This document shows positions 1 to 9,505 of a stretch of DNA of 64,000 nucleotides, piece after piece. Origin of the DNA: an uncultured Prevotella sp. (GTDB lineage Bacteria > Bacteroidota > Bacteroidia > Bacteroidales > Bacteroidaceae); NCBI GenBank assembly GCA_900541575.1, contig UQKO01000004.1, positions 1 through 64,000 on the forward strand, in the 5' to 3' direction. The position numbers and the translations under genes were made by a program. The notes beneath the pieces were generated by a model. It was not told the origin of the DNA, ran no database searches, and saw nothing but the letters and a program-made list of their open reading frames with translations. The stretch's first letter is position 1, and every line of letters begins with the position of its first letter.

Positions 1-66
1 AGACATAAAGTTCTTCATGTTTAGAATAGCTACTCAATATGCATGATATGAGCAAGCCTCTTTTTA

Positions 67-98
67 CCATCATACCAACCGGAAATATCCGCTGATCC
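67..98 (-). repeat. Dispersed GCAGCGGATA-type motif (copy 1)
   Basis: Read on the minus strand this is GGATCAGCGGATATTTCCGG followed by TTGGTATGATGG. Closely similar sequence occurs near 17761, 19765, 20192 (minus) and 41764. Here the motif overlaps the 3' end of the acyltransferase gene and supplies its last codons (about ISGYFRLV) and the TGA stop. The other copies are intergenic, so insertion of a mobile short repeat at the gene end is a reasonable inference. Confidence 0.7.
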
Positions 99-1092
99 GA
101 AATAAGATGGTCGCTGTGATAATGAGGAAATAGCGTATTGTGGAAAATGTATCGCCAGGGAAGGGGAGAAGTTTTTCAATAATATGGGTTGTTAATGAGA
201 GTGTTAAGAATGTATGGCCTAAATAAATGGTCATGGAGGAACGGCATAGATGTTGAGGAATGTCAAGTTTATGCTTGTGTAGATGCAAAAGAATACTGAT
301 TAAACAGCCGTTTCCTGCGAGCATATAGATAATGTGTGCGAAATTGGTTTCAAAGATGAACAGTGAGAATAGAGAGACAAATGCTATTATATATAAGGAG
401 TGTTGGTGCTCTTCTATCGTTTGTAGTAAGTCTCGATGAAAAATGGAAATCGTTGCGCCGCAGGCGAAGGATAGAACGTTGGTCGAACTGCAGATATTAT
501 GGGTCGGCCAGAAATTCCATGAGGTCAGCATAATGAGGCAGAGAATAATCCAACCATGAGACTTTTTGATGACAAAGTAGAAAATAGGGGAGAGAGTGCA
601 TAATATAAAGAGGTCTCTTAAAAACCATGTAGAAAGCAGTATGGGACTTGATAACTCGGCATTACCATCCCAAAACATGCGGAGACTGCCATATTCTCTG
701 AAAACGTGAAAGTATGTATTACTTCCCAAATGAGGAATTTCGATGAGAACAAGAGATGTGTATTTCATGAGATTCCATAGGAAGAAAGGAATTAGCAGCG
801 TGTGTAATCTGCTACCTATCTTTGTGCGATAACGACTCCAATCCCAAACATTGAATCCTGTAAAGAATAGGTAGCCAGAGAGGATGAAGAATCCAGGTAT
901 GGCTAGTGTAGTCAAATAGGGCATAAATCCCTGGTCTATAAAAGTGTATATGGGGTGGGTGGAGTTTGTAGGACTGATTATAAGCCCTCTATCCGTCATG
1001 TGGATGAACACAACGAGTATGGCAAGGATGAATCGTGTGGAATCTATCGTGTGAAGTCTTTGGGGCATAAGGAAACTTGTTAGAGGTTGCAA
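70..1092 (-). CDS. Acyltransferase family 3 membrane protein
   Basis: A 340-residue polytopic membrane protein that resembles acyltransferase family 3 (OafA/NodX-like) enzymes, which acylate sugars of surface polysaccharides. The N-terminus has the typical order of a short polar start, then a hydrophobic helix with residues STRFILAILVVFIH, where an early His is expected for the active site. About ten hydrophobic segments follow, with the pair GFFILSGYLFFTGF near residues 67-80. The start at 1092 fits; a second ATG eight codons later at 1068 is also possible. The last eight codons lie inside a dispersed repeat, so the natural C-terminus may have been altered. Substrate unknown. It is transcribed away from gyrA and sits alone at the window edge. 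Confidence 0.75.
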   Translation of the reverse strand: MQPLTSFLMPQRLHTIDSTRFILAILVVFIHMTDRGLIISPTNSTHPIYTFIDQGFMPYLTTLAIPGFFILSGYLFFTGFNVWDWSRYRTKIGSRLHTLLIPFFLWNLMKYTSLVLIEIPHLGSNTYFHVFREYGSLRMFWDGNAELSSPILLSTWFLRDLFILCTLSPIFYFVIKKSHGWIILCLIMLTSWNFWPTHNICSSTNVLSFACGATISIFHRDLLQTIEEHQHSLYIIAFVSLFSLFIFETNFAHIIYMLAGNGCLISILLHLHKHKLDIPQHLCRSSMTIYLGHTFLTLSLTTHIIEKLLPFPGDTFSTIRYFLIITATILFRISGYFRLV

Positions 1093-1312
1093 TAATAGTC
1101 ATAATGTATGGAAAGTCCAAATGTGAGGTGTGAAAATGATTGTGATATTTGCTGCTAGTGGAATTGGAAGTGCTTTGTCGAAGTGATTTTTTTAAAGCCG
1201 AAATAACTACTTAAAATGCCTTAGAGGGCAAATAAAACGTGTTTTTGGGCATTTTAAACAAAAAGGAGCGCATTTTCCTTGGACAAAAATGATGAACAAT
1301 GGAATAAAGTGG

Positions 1313-1346
1313 TATCTTTGCATAAGATAGGTTGCTCCTCAGCAGT
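1313..1346 (+). promoter_or_regulatory. Upstream copy of duplicated promoter-leader (gyrA P1)
   Basis: TATCTTTG matches the Bacteroidetes -7 box (TAnnTTTG). It is followed by a leader (CATAAGATAGG, then TGC, then CCTCAGCAG) that recurs 73 bp downstream with two differences over 34 bp. The leader can fold a small hairpin (GTTG with CAGC). Probable promoter reading toward gyrA. Confidence 0.55.
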
Positions 1347-1385
1347 ATATTCAAGCCAGCTTGATGTACTGCATTCGGTTTGCAC

Positions 1386-1419
1386 TATCTTTGCATAAGA
1401 TAGGCTGCACCTCAGCAGT
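1386..1419 (+). promoter_or_regulatory. Downstream copy of duplicated promoter-leader (gyrA P2)
   Basis: Second copy of the 34-bp block, with TATCTTTG at 1386. The sequence just before it (TCGGTTTGCACTATCTTTGC) is also found ahead of guaA at about 18012, so the extended box is shared by two housekeeping genes. The hairpin pair is GCTG with CAGC, which preserves pairing relative to the upstream copy (GTTG with CAGC). It lies about 65 bp upstream of the gyrA start. The rest of the 1093-1485 gap shows nothing further. Confidence 0.65.
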
Positions 1420-1485
1420 TAAGAGTATGTAAGAGGAACGACTTCGTTCTTTTTGCAATCAATGATAGAATCAAACCTAATATAA

Positions 1486-4044
1486 ATGATAACAGACGAC
1501 GATAGAATTATTAAAGTGAATATCGAGGAAGAAATGAAATCCTCGTATATTGACTACTCCATGTCTGTGATTGTGGCACGTGCATTGCCTGATGTGCGTG
1601 ACGGATTCAAACCCGTGCATCGCCGCATTCTTTACGACATGATGGAATTGGGCATTACACATGATAAGCCCACTCGTAAATCAGCCCGCGTTGTAGGTGA
1701 TGTGCTCGGTAAGTATCATCCACATGGTGATAGCTCTGTATATGGAGCATTAGTACGTTTAGCACAACCATGGAATATGCGTTATACTTTGGTGGAAGGC
1801 CAAGGTAACTTCGGTTCTATGGATGGTGACTCAGCGGCAGCTATGCGTTATACCGAAGCGCGTCTCTCGCCTGTGGGTGAAGCGATGATGCAGGATATTG
1901 AGAAGGAAACGGTCGATATGGATCGCAACTTCGATAATACTCGCGATGAACCGAGTGTAATGCCTACGCGTATTCCAAACTTTCTTGTAAATGGCGCAAG
2001 TGGTATTGCTGTGGGTATGGCAACAAATGTTCCTACTCATAACCTAGGAGAGGTAATTGATGGTTGCGTGGCTTATATTGATAATCCGGATATTACCATT
2101 GATGAGCTGATGCATTACGTGAAAGCTCCCGATTTCCCTACGGGTGGTTATATCATGGGTATGCAAGGCGTGCGTAATGCCTATGAAACGGGTCGTGGGC
2201 GCGTGGTAATGCGTGCTAAGACAGATATTGAAAGTGGGCCGCAGCACGATACGATTGTAGTGTCGGAACTTCCTTATGGCTTGAATAAAGAAGAACTTGT
2301 GAAGTTTATCGGCCAGCTTGCAGCGGAAAAGCGCATTGATGGTATTTCCAATGTGAACGATGAGAGCGATAAAGATGGTATGCGCATCGTTATTGATGTG
2401 AAGCGTGATTTCAATGCCAATGTGGTGCTCAATAAACTTTATAAGATGACTGCTTTGCAGACTTCTTTTGCTGTTAATTGCATCGCTTTGGTAAAAGGAC
2501 GCCCTCGTTTGTTGACGCTGAAGGATTGTATTAAGTACTTTGTAGAGCATCGTCAAGAGGTGGTGATTCGTCGTACGCAGTTTGATCTTCGTAAGGCTCA
2601 GGAGCGTGCTCATATCTTGGAAGGCTTGATTATAGCCTCTGATAATATTGACGAAGTGGTGCGCTTGATTCGTGCGTCTAAGACACCGCAAGCTGCTATC
2701 GAAGCATTGAAGGAGTGTTTCGGCTTAGACGATGTGCAAGCCAAGGCTATCGTAGACATGCGTCTTGCGCAACTTACCAATATTCAGCAAGAGAAGTTGC
2801 ATGAAGAATATGCTGAAATAGAAAAGCGTATTGCTTACTACGAACAGATTTTGAGCGACGAGCAACTTTGTCATAAGGTGATGAAGGATGAACTCATTGA
2901 AGTGAAAGAAAAGTATGGTGACGAGCGTCGTACGGAAATTTGCTTGTCTTCTACTGAGTTTAATCCTGAGGACTTCTATGCCGACGATGAGGTGGTTATC
3001 ACAATTTCTCATCTTGGATATATCAAGCGTACTCCGTTGAACGAGTTCCGTGCACAAGGTCGTGGCGGTGTTGGTTCTAAGGGAGGAAGTACACGTGATT
3101 CCGACTTTATTGAGTATATCTATCATGCCACGATGCACAATACGATGCTGTTCTTTACTGCTAAGGGTCGTTGTTATTGGCTCAAGGTGTATGAACTTCC
3201 TGAGGGTGCAAAGAACTCCAAGGGACGTGCTATCCAGAATATGCTGAATATTGAGCCGGATGATAGTATCAATGCTTGCTTGCACATACGAAAACTCAAT
3301 GATACAGAGTTCTGTCAGAGCCATTATGTAATGTTCTGTACTAAGAATGGTATTATTAAGAAAACCTGTTTAACAGAATATTCTCGTCCTCGCACCAATG
3401 GCGTGAATGCTATCAATATCTTGGAAGACGACAAGGTGATAAGTGTAGTGTTGACCAATGGTTCTGATGAAATTATCATAGCCAATCGTAATGGACGAGC
3501 CATTCGCTTCAACGAGAATACTGTTCGTGCAATGGGACGTACGGCAACAGGTGTCCGTGGTATTCGTTTGGATGAAAATGCCGACGATGAAGTTACGGGC
3601 ATGATATGCGTAAACGATCCAGAAAAGGAAACCATTCTCGTGGTAAGTGAAAAGGGCTTAGGTAAACGCTCGTTGGTGGAAGACTATCGTGTGACCAATC
3701 GTGGTGGTAAGGGTGTAAAGACACTTAATATCACGGACAAGACAGGTAAGGTGATTGCTATTAAAGCTGTGACCGACGATGAAGACCTCATGATTATCAA
3801 TAAGAGCGGTATTACAATTCGCTTAAAGATGAGTTCGGTTAGCGTACAAGGTCGAGCTACGCAAGGTAATCGCTTGATAAATCTTGAAAAGCGAAATGAT
3901 GTGATTTCTAGTGTATGTCTCGTTCCAACAGAAGAAGAGGATGATACAGAAGGAACTCTTGCTGAAGGAGAAGCACAGACTTCAACAGAAATAACTGAGC
4001 AGAATGATGCTACATCGCAAGACGAAACGCAATCTAATGAATAA
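1486..4044 (+). CDS. gyrA: DNA gyrase subunit A
   Basis: Type IIA topoisomerase A subunit of 852 residues; with GyrB it introduces negative supercoils using ATP. The N-terminal breakage-reunion domain has the catalytic tyrosine in AAMRYTE at residue 122, the same numbering as the E. coli enzyme. The quinolone-determining region reads [14 protein letters not shown]: Ser83 is kept and Gly stands at the position of E. coli Asp87, which is probably lineage-typical. The C-terminal beta-pinwheel carries a GyrA-box variant QGRGGVG near residues 524-530, supporting gyrase rather than topoisomerase IV. The last 40 residues are acidic and low complexity. The gene has its own duplicated promoter and is followed by a secreted TPR protein gene after 85 bp. 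Confidence 0.97.
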   Translation: MITDDDRIIKVNIEEEMKSSYIDYSMSVIVARALPDVRDGFKPVHRRILYDMMELGITHDKPTRKSARVVGDVLGKYHPHGDSSVYGALVRLAQPWNMRYTLVEGQGNFGSMDGDSAAAMRYTEARLSPVGEAMMQDIEKETVDMDRNFDNTRDEPSVMPTRIPNFLVNGASGIAVGMATNVPTHNLGEVIDGCVAYIDNPDITIDELMHYVKAPDFPTGGYIMGMQGVRNAYETGRGRVVMRAKTDIESGPQHDTIVVSELPYGLNKEELVKFIGQLAAEKRIDGISNVNDESDKDGMRIVIDVKRDFNANVVLNKLYKMTALQTSFAVNCIALVKGRPRLLTLKDCIKYFVEHRQEVVIRRTQFDLRKAQERAHILEGLIIASDNIDEVVRLIRASKTPQAAIEALKECFGLDDVQAKAIVDMRLAQLTNIQQEKLHEEYAEIEKRIAYYEQILSDEQLCHKVMKDELIEVKEKYGDERRTEICLSSTEFNPEDFYADDEVVITISHLGYIKRTPLNEFRAQGRGGVGSKGGSTRDSDFIEYIYHATMHNTMLFFTAKGRCYWLKVYELPEGAKNSKGRAIQNMLNIEPDDSINACLHIRKLNDTEFCQSHYVMFCTKNGIIKKTCLTEYSRPRTNGVNAINILEDDKVISVVLTNGSDEIIIANRNGRAIRFNENTVRAMGRTATGVRGIRLDENADDEVTGMICVNDPEKETILVVSEKGLGKRSLVEDYRVTNRGGKGVKTLNITDKTGKVIAIKAVTDDEDLMIINKSGITIRLKMSSVSVQGRATQGNRLINLEKRNDVISSVCLVPTEEEDDTEGTLAEGEAQTSTEITEQNDATSQDETQSNE

Positions 4045-4129
4045 TGATAATTAATAACCTTGTCAAGAGTAAACACATCTTCGTTGTTGCTCTTGATAAG
4101 GCTATAGTAACTTATTAAATTACATCAAT

Positions 4130-5521
4130 ATGAAAAGAATCTTTCTTTGTTTAGCTATTTTTGCCGCTTCAGTAAGCGGAGCTATGGCACAAAGTGATCA
4201 GCACATTGGTTCGTATAAAGCCAATGATCTCGTGCGCAAGGCAGATGGACTGATGAGCAAACGAGATGGAGATTCGTTCGAGAAGGCACAGGATCTGTAT
4301 AAGCAAGCAGAAACTATGCTTGTGGGCGATATAGACGAAGCTAAGACCAAAGGTAAGAACAATAAAGTGGCTTTGCTCTATTTGCAGAATGCACAACTCC
4401 AAAACAAACTTCTTGGTCCAGAACTGAATCGTGCTCAGCAGGGCATTCCTTTTGATACGTTGGCTTTCTGCACTCGTGTAGACAATATTATCAATAGCTT
4501 TAACTCGGCTGCAGAGTACAATCAAAAGCCCGACGCGAAAGGTAGGGTGAAACTAGATCCTTTCGTGACAAATTCTACCAAGTTGGGTATTTACTCTATG
4601 CTGACTTACTATTATAATTGTGGCGCCTTCATGGATGCTATGGGAAAGAAGCAAGAAAGTGTAGACTATTTCCAAAAGTATGTAGAGCTTCCTGGCAAGA
4701 CTCCCATCTTGACAAAGGCAGAGGCAGACTCAGTATATAAGGCCAACACCAAGATTTACAGCACAGCTCGATTCAATTTGGCTCTTCAAAACTTTTATTT
4801 GAAGAATTGGGATAAGGCGATTGCTGCTTGCGATGAAGCCTTAAAGGATACCATCGGTGTGCATGATCTTTGCTTAATTCGTATCAATTCCTATGGTGAG
4901 AAAAAGGATTCTGTAGCTTGGCAGCAGGCTGTTATCGATGCTTACCAACGTACTGGCGAAGAACACTTTATGCAAAACCTAATTTACTATTACATTCAGA
5001 GCAACAAGATTGACGAAGCTACTCGCCTTTCAGAGAAGTTGATCAATGATGAACCGAATAGTAAGATGGCGTGGTTTATCAAGGGAGCTATTGAATTGAA
5101 TGTAAAGAAGGACTATAAGGCTGCTATTGAAAGCTGTGATAAGGCACTTGCTATTGATCCTGACTTTAAGGATGCTCTCTTCAATAAGGGTACGGCTTAC
5201 ATCAACGATATTTACGACCAGACTCACTCGTCAAATAGTAAGTTTAAGTACATTGGTACTGGACGTTATATCACAGGTAAACAATCGGATGGTTCTTATC
5301 AAAGGAATAAGGCCATTTATGATAAGGAAGTTGCTTACGTGAAGAGCTATTACATCAATGCTCAAAAGTGTATGGAGCGTGTTCGCGAATTGGCTCCTAC
5401 TGAAGCAAAGCGTTGGGCTTCTCCTTTGCAGATGGTCTACAGTGCTTTGGGCATGAAAGATAAGGCAAAAGAAATGGACGACTTGCTGGATGCTGCCAAT
5501 AAGGCTTCAATGGCTCAGTAA
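4130..5521 (+). CDS. Secreted tetratricopeptide repeat protein
   Basis: A 463-residue protein with a clear signal peptide (MKRIFLCLAIFAASVSGAMA, cleavage before QSD). The mature part is helical with TPR-like segments, for example around residues 280-350 where NEPNSKMAWFIKGAIELNV-type and DPDFKDALFNKGTAY-type repeats are visible. TPRs usually mediate protein-protein contacts; here that would be in the periplasm. The gene downstream encodes a similarly built, shorter TPR protein, so the two may be distant paralogs or partners. Specific function not recognised. It follows gyrA by 85 bp and ends at a strong hairpin, so gyrA and this gene may share transcripts. Confidence 0.8.
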   Translation: MKRIFLCLAIFAASVSGAMAQSDQHIGSYKANDLVRKADGLMSKRDGDSFEKAQDLYKQAETMLVGDIDEAKTKGKNNKVALLYLQNAQLQNKLLGPELNRAQQGIPFDTLAFCTRVDNIINSFNSAAEYNQKPDAKGRVKLDPFVTNSTKLGIYSMLTYYYNCGAFMDAMGKKQESVDYFQKYVELPGKTPILTKAEADSVYKANTKIYSTARFNLALQNFYLKNWDKAIAACDEALKDTIGVHDLCLIRINSYGEKKDSVAWQQAVIDAYQRTGEEHFMQNLIYYYIQSNKIDEATRLSEKLINDEPNSKMAWFIKGAIELNVKKDYKAAIESCDKALAIDPDFKDALFNKGTAYINDIYDQTHSSNSKFKYIGTGRYITGKQSDGSYQRNKAIYDKEVAYVKSYYINAQKCMERVRELAPTEAKRWASPLQMVYSALGMKDKAKEMDDLLDAANKASMAQ

Positions 5522-5540
5522 ATTGATTCACAATACAAAT

Positions 5541-5608
5541 AAAGTGAGGTTATAAGGATTGCTTATGCTTTCAAAAGGTAAAAGGCGAATCCTTATAACC
5601 TCAACTTT
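5541..5608 (+). terminator. Hairpin after the first TPR gene
   Basis: Long inverted repeat: GAGGTTATAAGGATT at about 5546-5560 pairs with AATCCTTATAACCTC at about 5588-5602. The outer AAAGT/ACTTT extends the stem past a single bulged base. It lies 20 bp after the stop codon and probably ends the transcript. Confidence 0.7.
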
Positions 5609-5684
5609 CAACTAGAGTGTTCTGATTGACACAAGTCGGAGCATGAAGTAAAGAATGATAGTGTTGAAGTAAAGATGGATTGAA

Positions 5685-6878
5685 ATGAAAAAGTTCTTCT
5701 TATTACTTGCGGCTTTCGTTTGTGTCACTTGTATCGCTCAAAAGGCTTTCAAACCAGTTACCACCGCATTGAAGGCAAAGAATTATAAGGAGGCATTGCA
5801 GCAGATTAGCAAGCTCAGAAAGGATTCTCTTTACAAAGATGATGTGAAGCTTTGTGTGTATGCTGTGGAAGCTCAGCGTGGGCTCAACGATGCTGAGAAT
5901 ATGAAAATTTACCTAAAACAAACTTATGATACATTGTCTTTCTTCTCAACGACTTACGAAGTGGTGAAGGAGGCAATCAGACTAGATTCTATAGAGAAGG
6001 AAAAGTTTAAGGCTGAAGATAAAAAGCCTAAACAAACGAAATTTGTTGTAGAAAATTTGCATCGTTATTATCCCAATATTCAAGCTGCTGTGCGTTTTTT
6101 CTACAAAAAGAATAATGCCGAGGAAACAATGAAGTATGCACGTATGTATCTTGATGTTCCTGGTACAGAAATTGGTAAATCGGCTGCTTTAACTCCCAAG
6201 AGTGTAGAGTCGAATGCTGCTATGTATTTAGTGAGTGCATTCGAGAATAAGAATTATGCAGAAGTACATCGATATGAATCGAAGGCGAGAAATAGTCAGT
6301 TCTTTCATTTTAAGGTGATAGATGATCTTGCTTATACGGCGCAAGCTGAAAATGATTCCATTGCTTATGTGACTCTGCTTACGGAGGGGTGGAATGAATA
6401 CCCCGACTCAAGGACATTCTTTTTGCGACTAGCCGACTTTTATAACCAACAAGGAAATTACCAAAAAGTCATTTGCTTGTCAGAAAAGCAACTAGCACAT
6501 GACTCAACAGACATTACTGCTTATTTCGCCCAATGCATGGCTCATTTCAACAAGAAAGACTATAAGGCCTGTATTCGTAGTGCGAAGAACATGCTTTCCA
6601 TAGATTCTGTCAATGCAGATGCACATTATTATATAGGAGCCTCTCTAATGGGAGAAATTGATGCAATGGCTGTGCCCAATAAAGCTTCGTCTGCTATGTA
6701 TCGCAAGTTCCTTGCAGAACAACAACAGTTTTATATAAAAGCAGAGAAGGAGCTTGAGACTTTTCGATCGTTGGCTCCCCAAGCAAAGTTGCAATGGGCA
6801 CCTTTGCTCTATAAAGTGTATCTTGCGCTCAATAGAGGAAAGAAATTTGCAGAGATAGAACAGCTTATGGAACAATAA
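5685..6878 (+). CDS. Secreted TPR protein
   Basis: A 397-residue protein with signal peptide MKKFFLLLAAFVCVTCIAQ followed by helical repeats. Segments such as YQKVICLSEKQLAHDSTDIT and DYKACIRSAKNMLSIDSVNA (about residues 255-310) have TPR spacing. Near the C-terminus it shares phrases with the preceding TPR protein (LAPQAKLQWAPLLYKVYLAL against LAPTEAKRWASPLQMVYSAL), indicating common ancestry. Probably periplasmic; function unknown. It is 22 bp ahead of the M3 peptidase gene and may be cotranscribed with it. Confidence 0.8.
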   Translation: MKKFFLLLAAFVCVTCIAQKAFKPVTTALKAKNYKEALQQISKLRKDSLYKDDVKLCVYAVEAQRGLNDAENMKIYLKQTYDTLSFFSTTYEVVKEAIRLDSIEKEKFKAEDKKPKQTKFVVENLHRYYPNIQAAVRFFYKKNNAEETMKYARMYLDVPGTEIGKSAALTPKSVESNAAMYLVSAFENKNYAEVHRYESKARNSQFFHFKVIDDLAYTAQAENDSIAYVTLLTEGWNEYPDSRTFFLRLADFYNQQGNYQKVICLSEKQLAHDSTDITAYFAQCMAHFNKKDYKACIRSAKNMLSIDSVNADAHYYIGASLMGEIDAMAVPNKASSAMYRKFLAEQQQFYIKAEKELETFRSLAPQAKLQWAPLLYKVYLALNRGKKFAEIEQLMEQ

Positions 6879-6900
6879 AAATTGTAATACATATAGGAAT

Positions 6901-8997
6901 ATGTCAGATTTTGTATCTTCTCAAATATTGACGGATGAGCAATGGAAGGCTTTTGCTGCTCATCCCAATCATTCAAATAATGATTCTCAATCCGTCTCAC
7001 AAAGCGTGGCTGCACAACTTCGTCCTTTGTTGGAAGAAGGAATGCAGAAAGATATGGAAGAAGTCGATGCAATAACAAATAATGCAGAGGCACCATCTTT
7101 CGATAATACGATAGTGGCTTTATCGCGCAGTGGTGAGAAACTTGATCGAGCTACAACCATCATGTACAATCTGCTAAGCGCTGAAACAGATGATGAACTC
7201 GACGAATTGTCGAACGAAATGGCTGCGAAACTCTCTGAGCATGATAATAATATTATGCTCAATGAAAAACTCTTCTCTCGTGTCAAGTATGTCTATGAGC
7301 ATGAGCTTTGTCATTTAAGAGGGGAAGATCTGACACTTCTCAAGGATATCTATCAAGGATTTGAGCGTTCTGGAGCTAATTTGAGTGGTGAGAAAAAGGA
7401 GGCTTATCGCAAACTGACGAAGGAGCTATCTGAGAAAACGCTGAAATTCTCTCAGAATCTGCTGAAAGAGACGAATAATTTCATTTTACACGTAACTCGT
7501 GAAGAAGACCTTGCTGGACTTGCCGACATGTATAGAGAGGCAGCAGCACAAGAGGCAGAAACGAGAGGGTTAAGTGGTTGGGTATTTACCTTACATGCAC
7601 CTAGCTACATCCCTTTTATGACATTTGCTGACAATCGCGAATTGAGAGAAAAGCTTTGTCGTGCTTACGGAAGTAGATGCACACATGATAATGAATATAA
7701 TAATGAAAATATCGTGCGTGATATTGTAAATCTTCGTAGAAAGAAAGCGCAACTCCTGGGATATAAGGATTATGCCGACTTTGCTCTGCGCAGAAGAATG
7801 GCTCAAGATTCGAAACATGTATATAAACTTCTTAATGATCTCATAGAAAGCTACTTGCCTAAAGCAAAAGAAGAAGTGGCTGAGGTGGAACGCAAAGCAC
7901 AAGCGATAGAAGGAAAAGACTTTCGTCTTATGCCGTGGGACTTCTCTTACTATAGTCATAAGCTCAAGACGGAGCGCTATGATTTCGATACAGAGTGGCT
8001 ACGTCCGTATTTTCAACTCGAGAATGTACAAAAAGGAGTCTTTGGATTGGCTACCAAATTGTATGGCATTCGTTTCGTAGAGAATAAGCAAATCCCTGTC
8101 TATCAAAATGATGTAAAGGCATTTGATGTATTGGATAAAGATGGTTCGTTTCTTGCCAATTTGCTCGTAGACTTTTTCCCTAGAGCATCGAAGAAAGGAG
8201 GTGCCTGGATGACGAATTATCGTGAAGAGCATTGCGATGAGCCTACCCATGTAAAGGTAACGGCAGAAAATTCCTTCCGACCAGTGGTAAGCATAACCAC
8301 CAACTTTACCAAACCTACAAAGGAAACTCCGTCTCTTTTAAGTCTGGATGAGGTGGAAACATTTTTGCATGAGTTTGGTCATGCTCTGCATGGCATTTTC
8401 GCTATGACACATTATAAAGCGTTAAGTGGAACCTCCGTTTATTGGGATTTTGTAGAACTTCCTTCACAATTTATGGAGAACTATGCAAGAGAACCAGAAT
8501 TTTTAAGTACATTTGCTTACCATTATCAGACTCACGAACCCATACCCGAAGATTACATCCGACGTATGATTGCTGCAAAGAACTATTTGTCAGCATATTA
8601 TTGTATGCGTCAAGTATCTTTCGGACTGCTTGATATGGCCTATTATACGTTAGCCGATGAGCTGAAAGAAAAGATTAAAAAGTTTGAGGATGCAGCATGG
8701 AGTAGGGTGCAGATGCTCCCATCTGTGGATTCTTCATGTATGACGGTTCAATTCAGTCATATAATGTCGGGTGGGTATGCAGCTGGCTATTATAGCTATA
8801 AATGGGCAGAGGTGCTTGATGCTGATGCTTTCTCGCTTTTCAAGCAAAGAGGTATCTTTGATGAGAGAACAGCTTCAAGTTTCCGTCACAATCTCTTGGA
8901 AAAAGGAGGAACACAACCACCTATGGAACTCTATGTGAAGTTTCGCGGACAAGAGCCAAGCATTGATGCTCTGCTGAAGCGTGATGGCTTGAAATGA
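6901..8997 (+). CDS. M3 family zinc metallopeptidase (Dcp-like)
   Basis: A 698-residue oligopeptidase or dipeptidyl carboxypeptidase of the M3 (thimet) family, cleaving short peptides. The zinc site HEFGH is at about residues 490-494, within FLHEFGHALHGIF. Typical flanking family features are SGTSVYWDFVELPSQFMENY and, further on, HIMSGGYAAGYYSYKWAEVL, where the substrate-binding Tyr and Gly-rich loop lie. Length is normal for Dcp/OpdA relatives. No signal peptide is evident, so a cytoplasmic role in peptide breakdown is likely. The dCMP deaminase gene starts 25 bp downstream. Confidence 0.93.
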   Translation: MSDFVSSQILTDEQWKAFAAHPNHSNNDSQSVSQSVAAQLRPLLEEGMQKDMEEVDAITNNAEAPSFDNTIVALSRSGEKLDRATTIMYNLLSAETDDELDELSNEMAAKLSEHDNNIMLNEKLFSRVKYVYEHELCHLRGEDLTLLKDIYQGFERSGANLSGEKKEAYRKLTKELSEKTLKFSQNLLKETNNFILHVTREEDLAGLADMYREAAAQEAETRGLSGWVFTLHAPSYIPFMTFADNRELREKLCRAYGSRCTHDNEYNNENIVRDIVNLRRKKAQLLGYKDYADFALRRRMAQDSKHVYKLLNDLIESYLPKAKEEVAEVERKAQAIEGKDFRLMPWDFSYYSHKLKTERYDFDTEWLRPYFQLENVQKGVFGLATKLYGIRFVENKQIPVYQNDVKAFDVLDKDGSFLANLLVDFFPRASKKGGAWMTNYREEHCDEPTHVKVTAENSFRPVVSITTNFTKPTKETPSLLSLDEVETFLHEFGHALHGIFAMTHYKALSGTSVYWDFVELPSQFMENYAREPEFLSTFAYHYQTHEPIPEDYIRRMIAAKNYLSAYYCMRQVSFGLLDMAYYTLADELKEKIKKFEDAAWSRVQMLPSVDSSCMTVQFSHIMSGGYAAGYYSYKWAEVLDADAFSLFKQRGIFDERTASSFRHNLLEKGGTQPPMELYVKFRGQEPSIDALLKRDGLK

Positions 8998-9022
8998 CAG
9001 ATTTTCAATAAGTACAACAAGA

Positions 9023-9457
9023 ATGGTACATTCTCAAGAAAAAGCTCTTCTGCTAGATAAACGCTATCTAAGAATGGCACGTATTTGGGCGGAAAACTCC
9101 TATTGCACTCGTCGTCAGGTGGGCGCATTGATTGTGAAGAATAAGATGATTATCAGCGATGGCTATAATGGCACACCTTCTGGCTTCCCCAATGTCTGCG
9201 AGGGGGCTGATGGGCTGACGAAGCCTTGTGTGTTGCATGCGGAGGCTAATGCAATTACTAAAATTGCTCGTTCGGGCAATAATTCTGATGGTGCGACGCT
9301 GTATGTTACAGATGCTCCTTGTATAGAATGTGCAAAGCTAATTATTCAAGCAGGAATAAAAAGAGTGGTCTATGCGCGTAGTTACAGATTGACGGATGGT
9401 ATAGACCTCTTGAAAGAAGCAAATATCATTATAGAGCATATCGACCCTGAAGAATAA
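9023..9457 (+). CDS. dCMP deaminase family protein
   Basis: A 144-residue zinc-dependent deaminase of the dCMP deaminase/ComEB family, converting dCMP to dUMP for thymidylate synthesis. Zinc ligands and catalytic Glu are visible as HAE at residues 72-74 and PCIEC at residues 99-103. The N-terminal YLRMARIWAENSYCTRRQVG is typical. In this phylum the gene commonly sits beside an S41 protease and 5-formyl-THF cyclo-ligase, as it does here. The grouping links pyrimidine deoxynucleotide and folate metabolism, although the protease has no obvious link. Confidence 0.92.
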   Translation: MVHSQEKALLLDKRYLRMARIWAENSYCTRRQVGALIVKNKMIISDGYNGTPSGFPNVCEGADGLTKPCVLHAEANAITKIARSGNNSDGATLYVTDAPCIECAKLIIQAGIKRVVYARSYRLTDGIDLLKEANIIIEHIDPEE

Positions 9458-9505
9458 GCTGCAACCATTCTTATAGATAAGATAAAAGCTTTTTATATAA
9501 TAAGC

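Noticed and set aside
1732..1749. Gly at the GyrA position of E. coli Asp87 as a quinolone resistance mutation
   Set aside because: Ser83 is intact and the residue is likely normal for this lineage; a resistance claim would need comparison with susceptible relatives.
2044..2691. Long minus-strand frame of 215 codons opposite gyrA
   Set aside because: It is a shadow of the gyrA codon structure; composition is His/Asn-rich without domain features.
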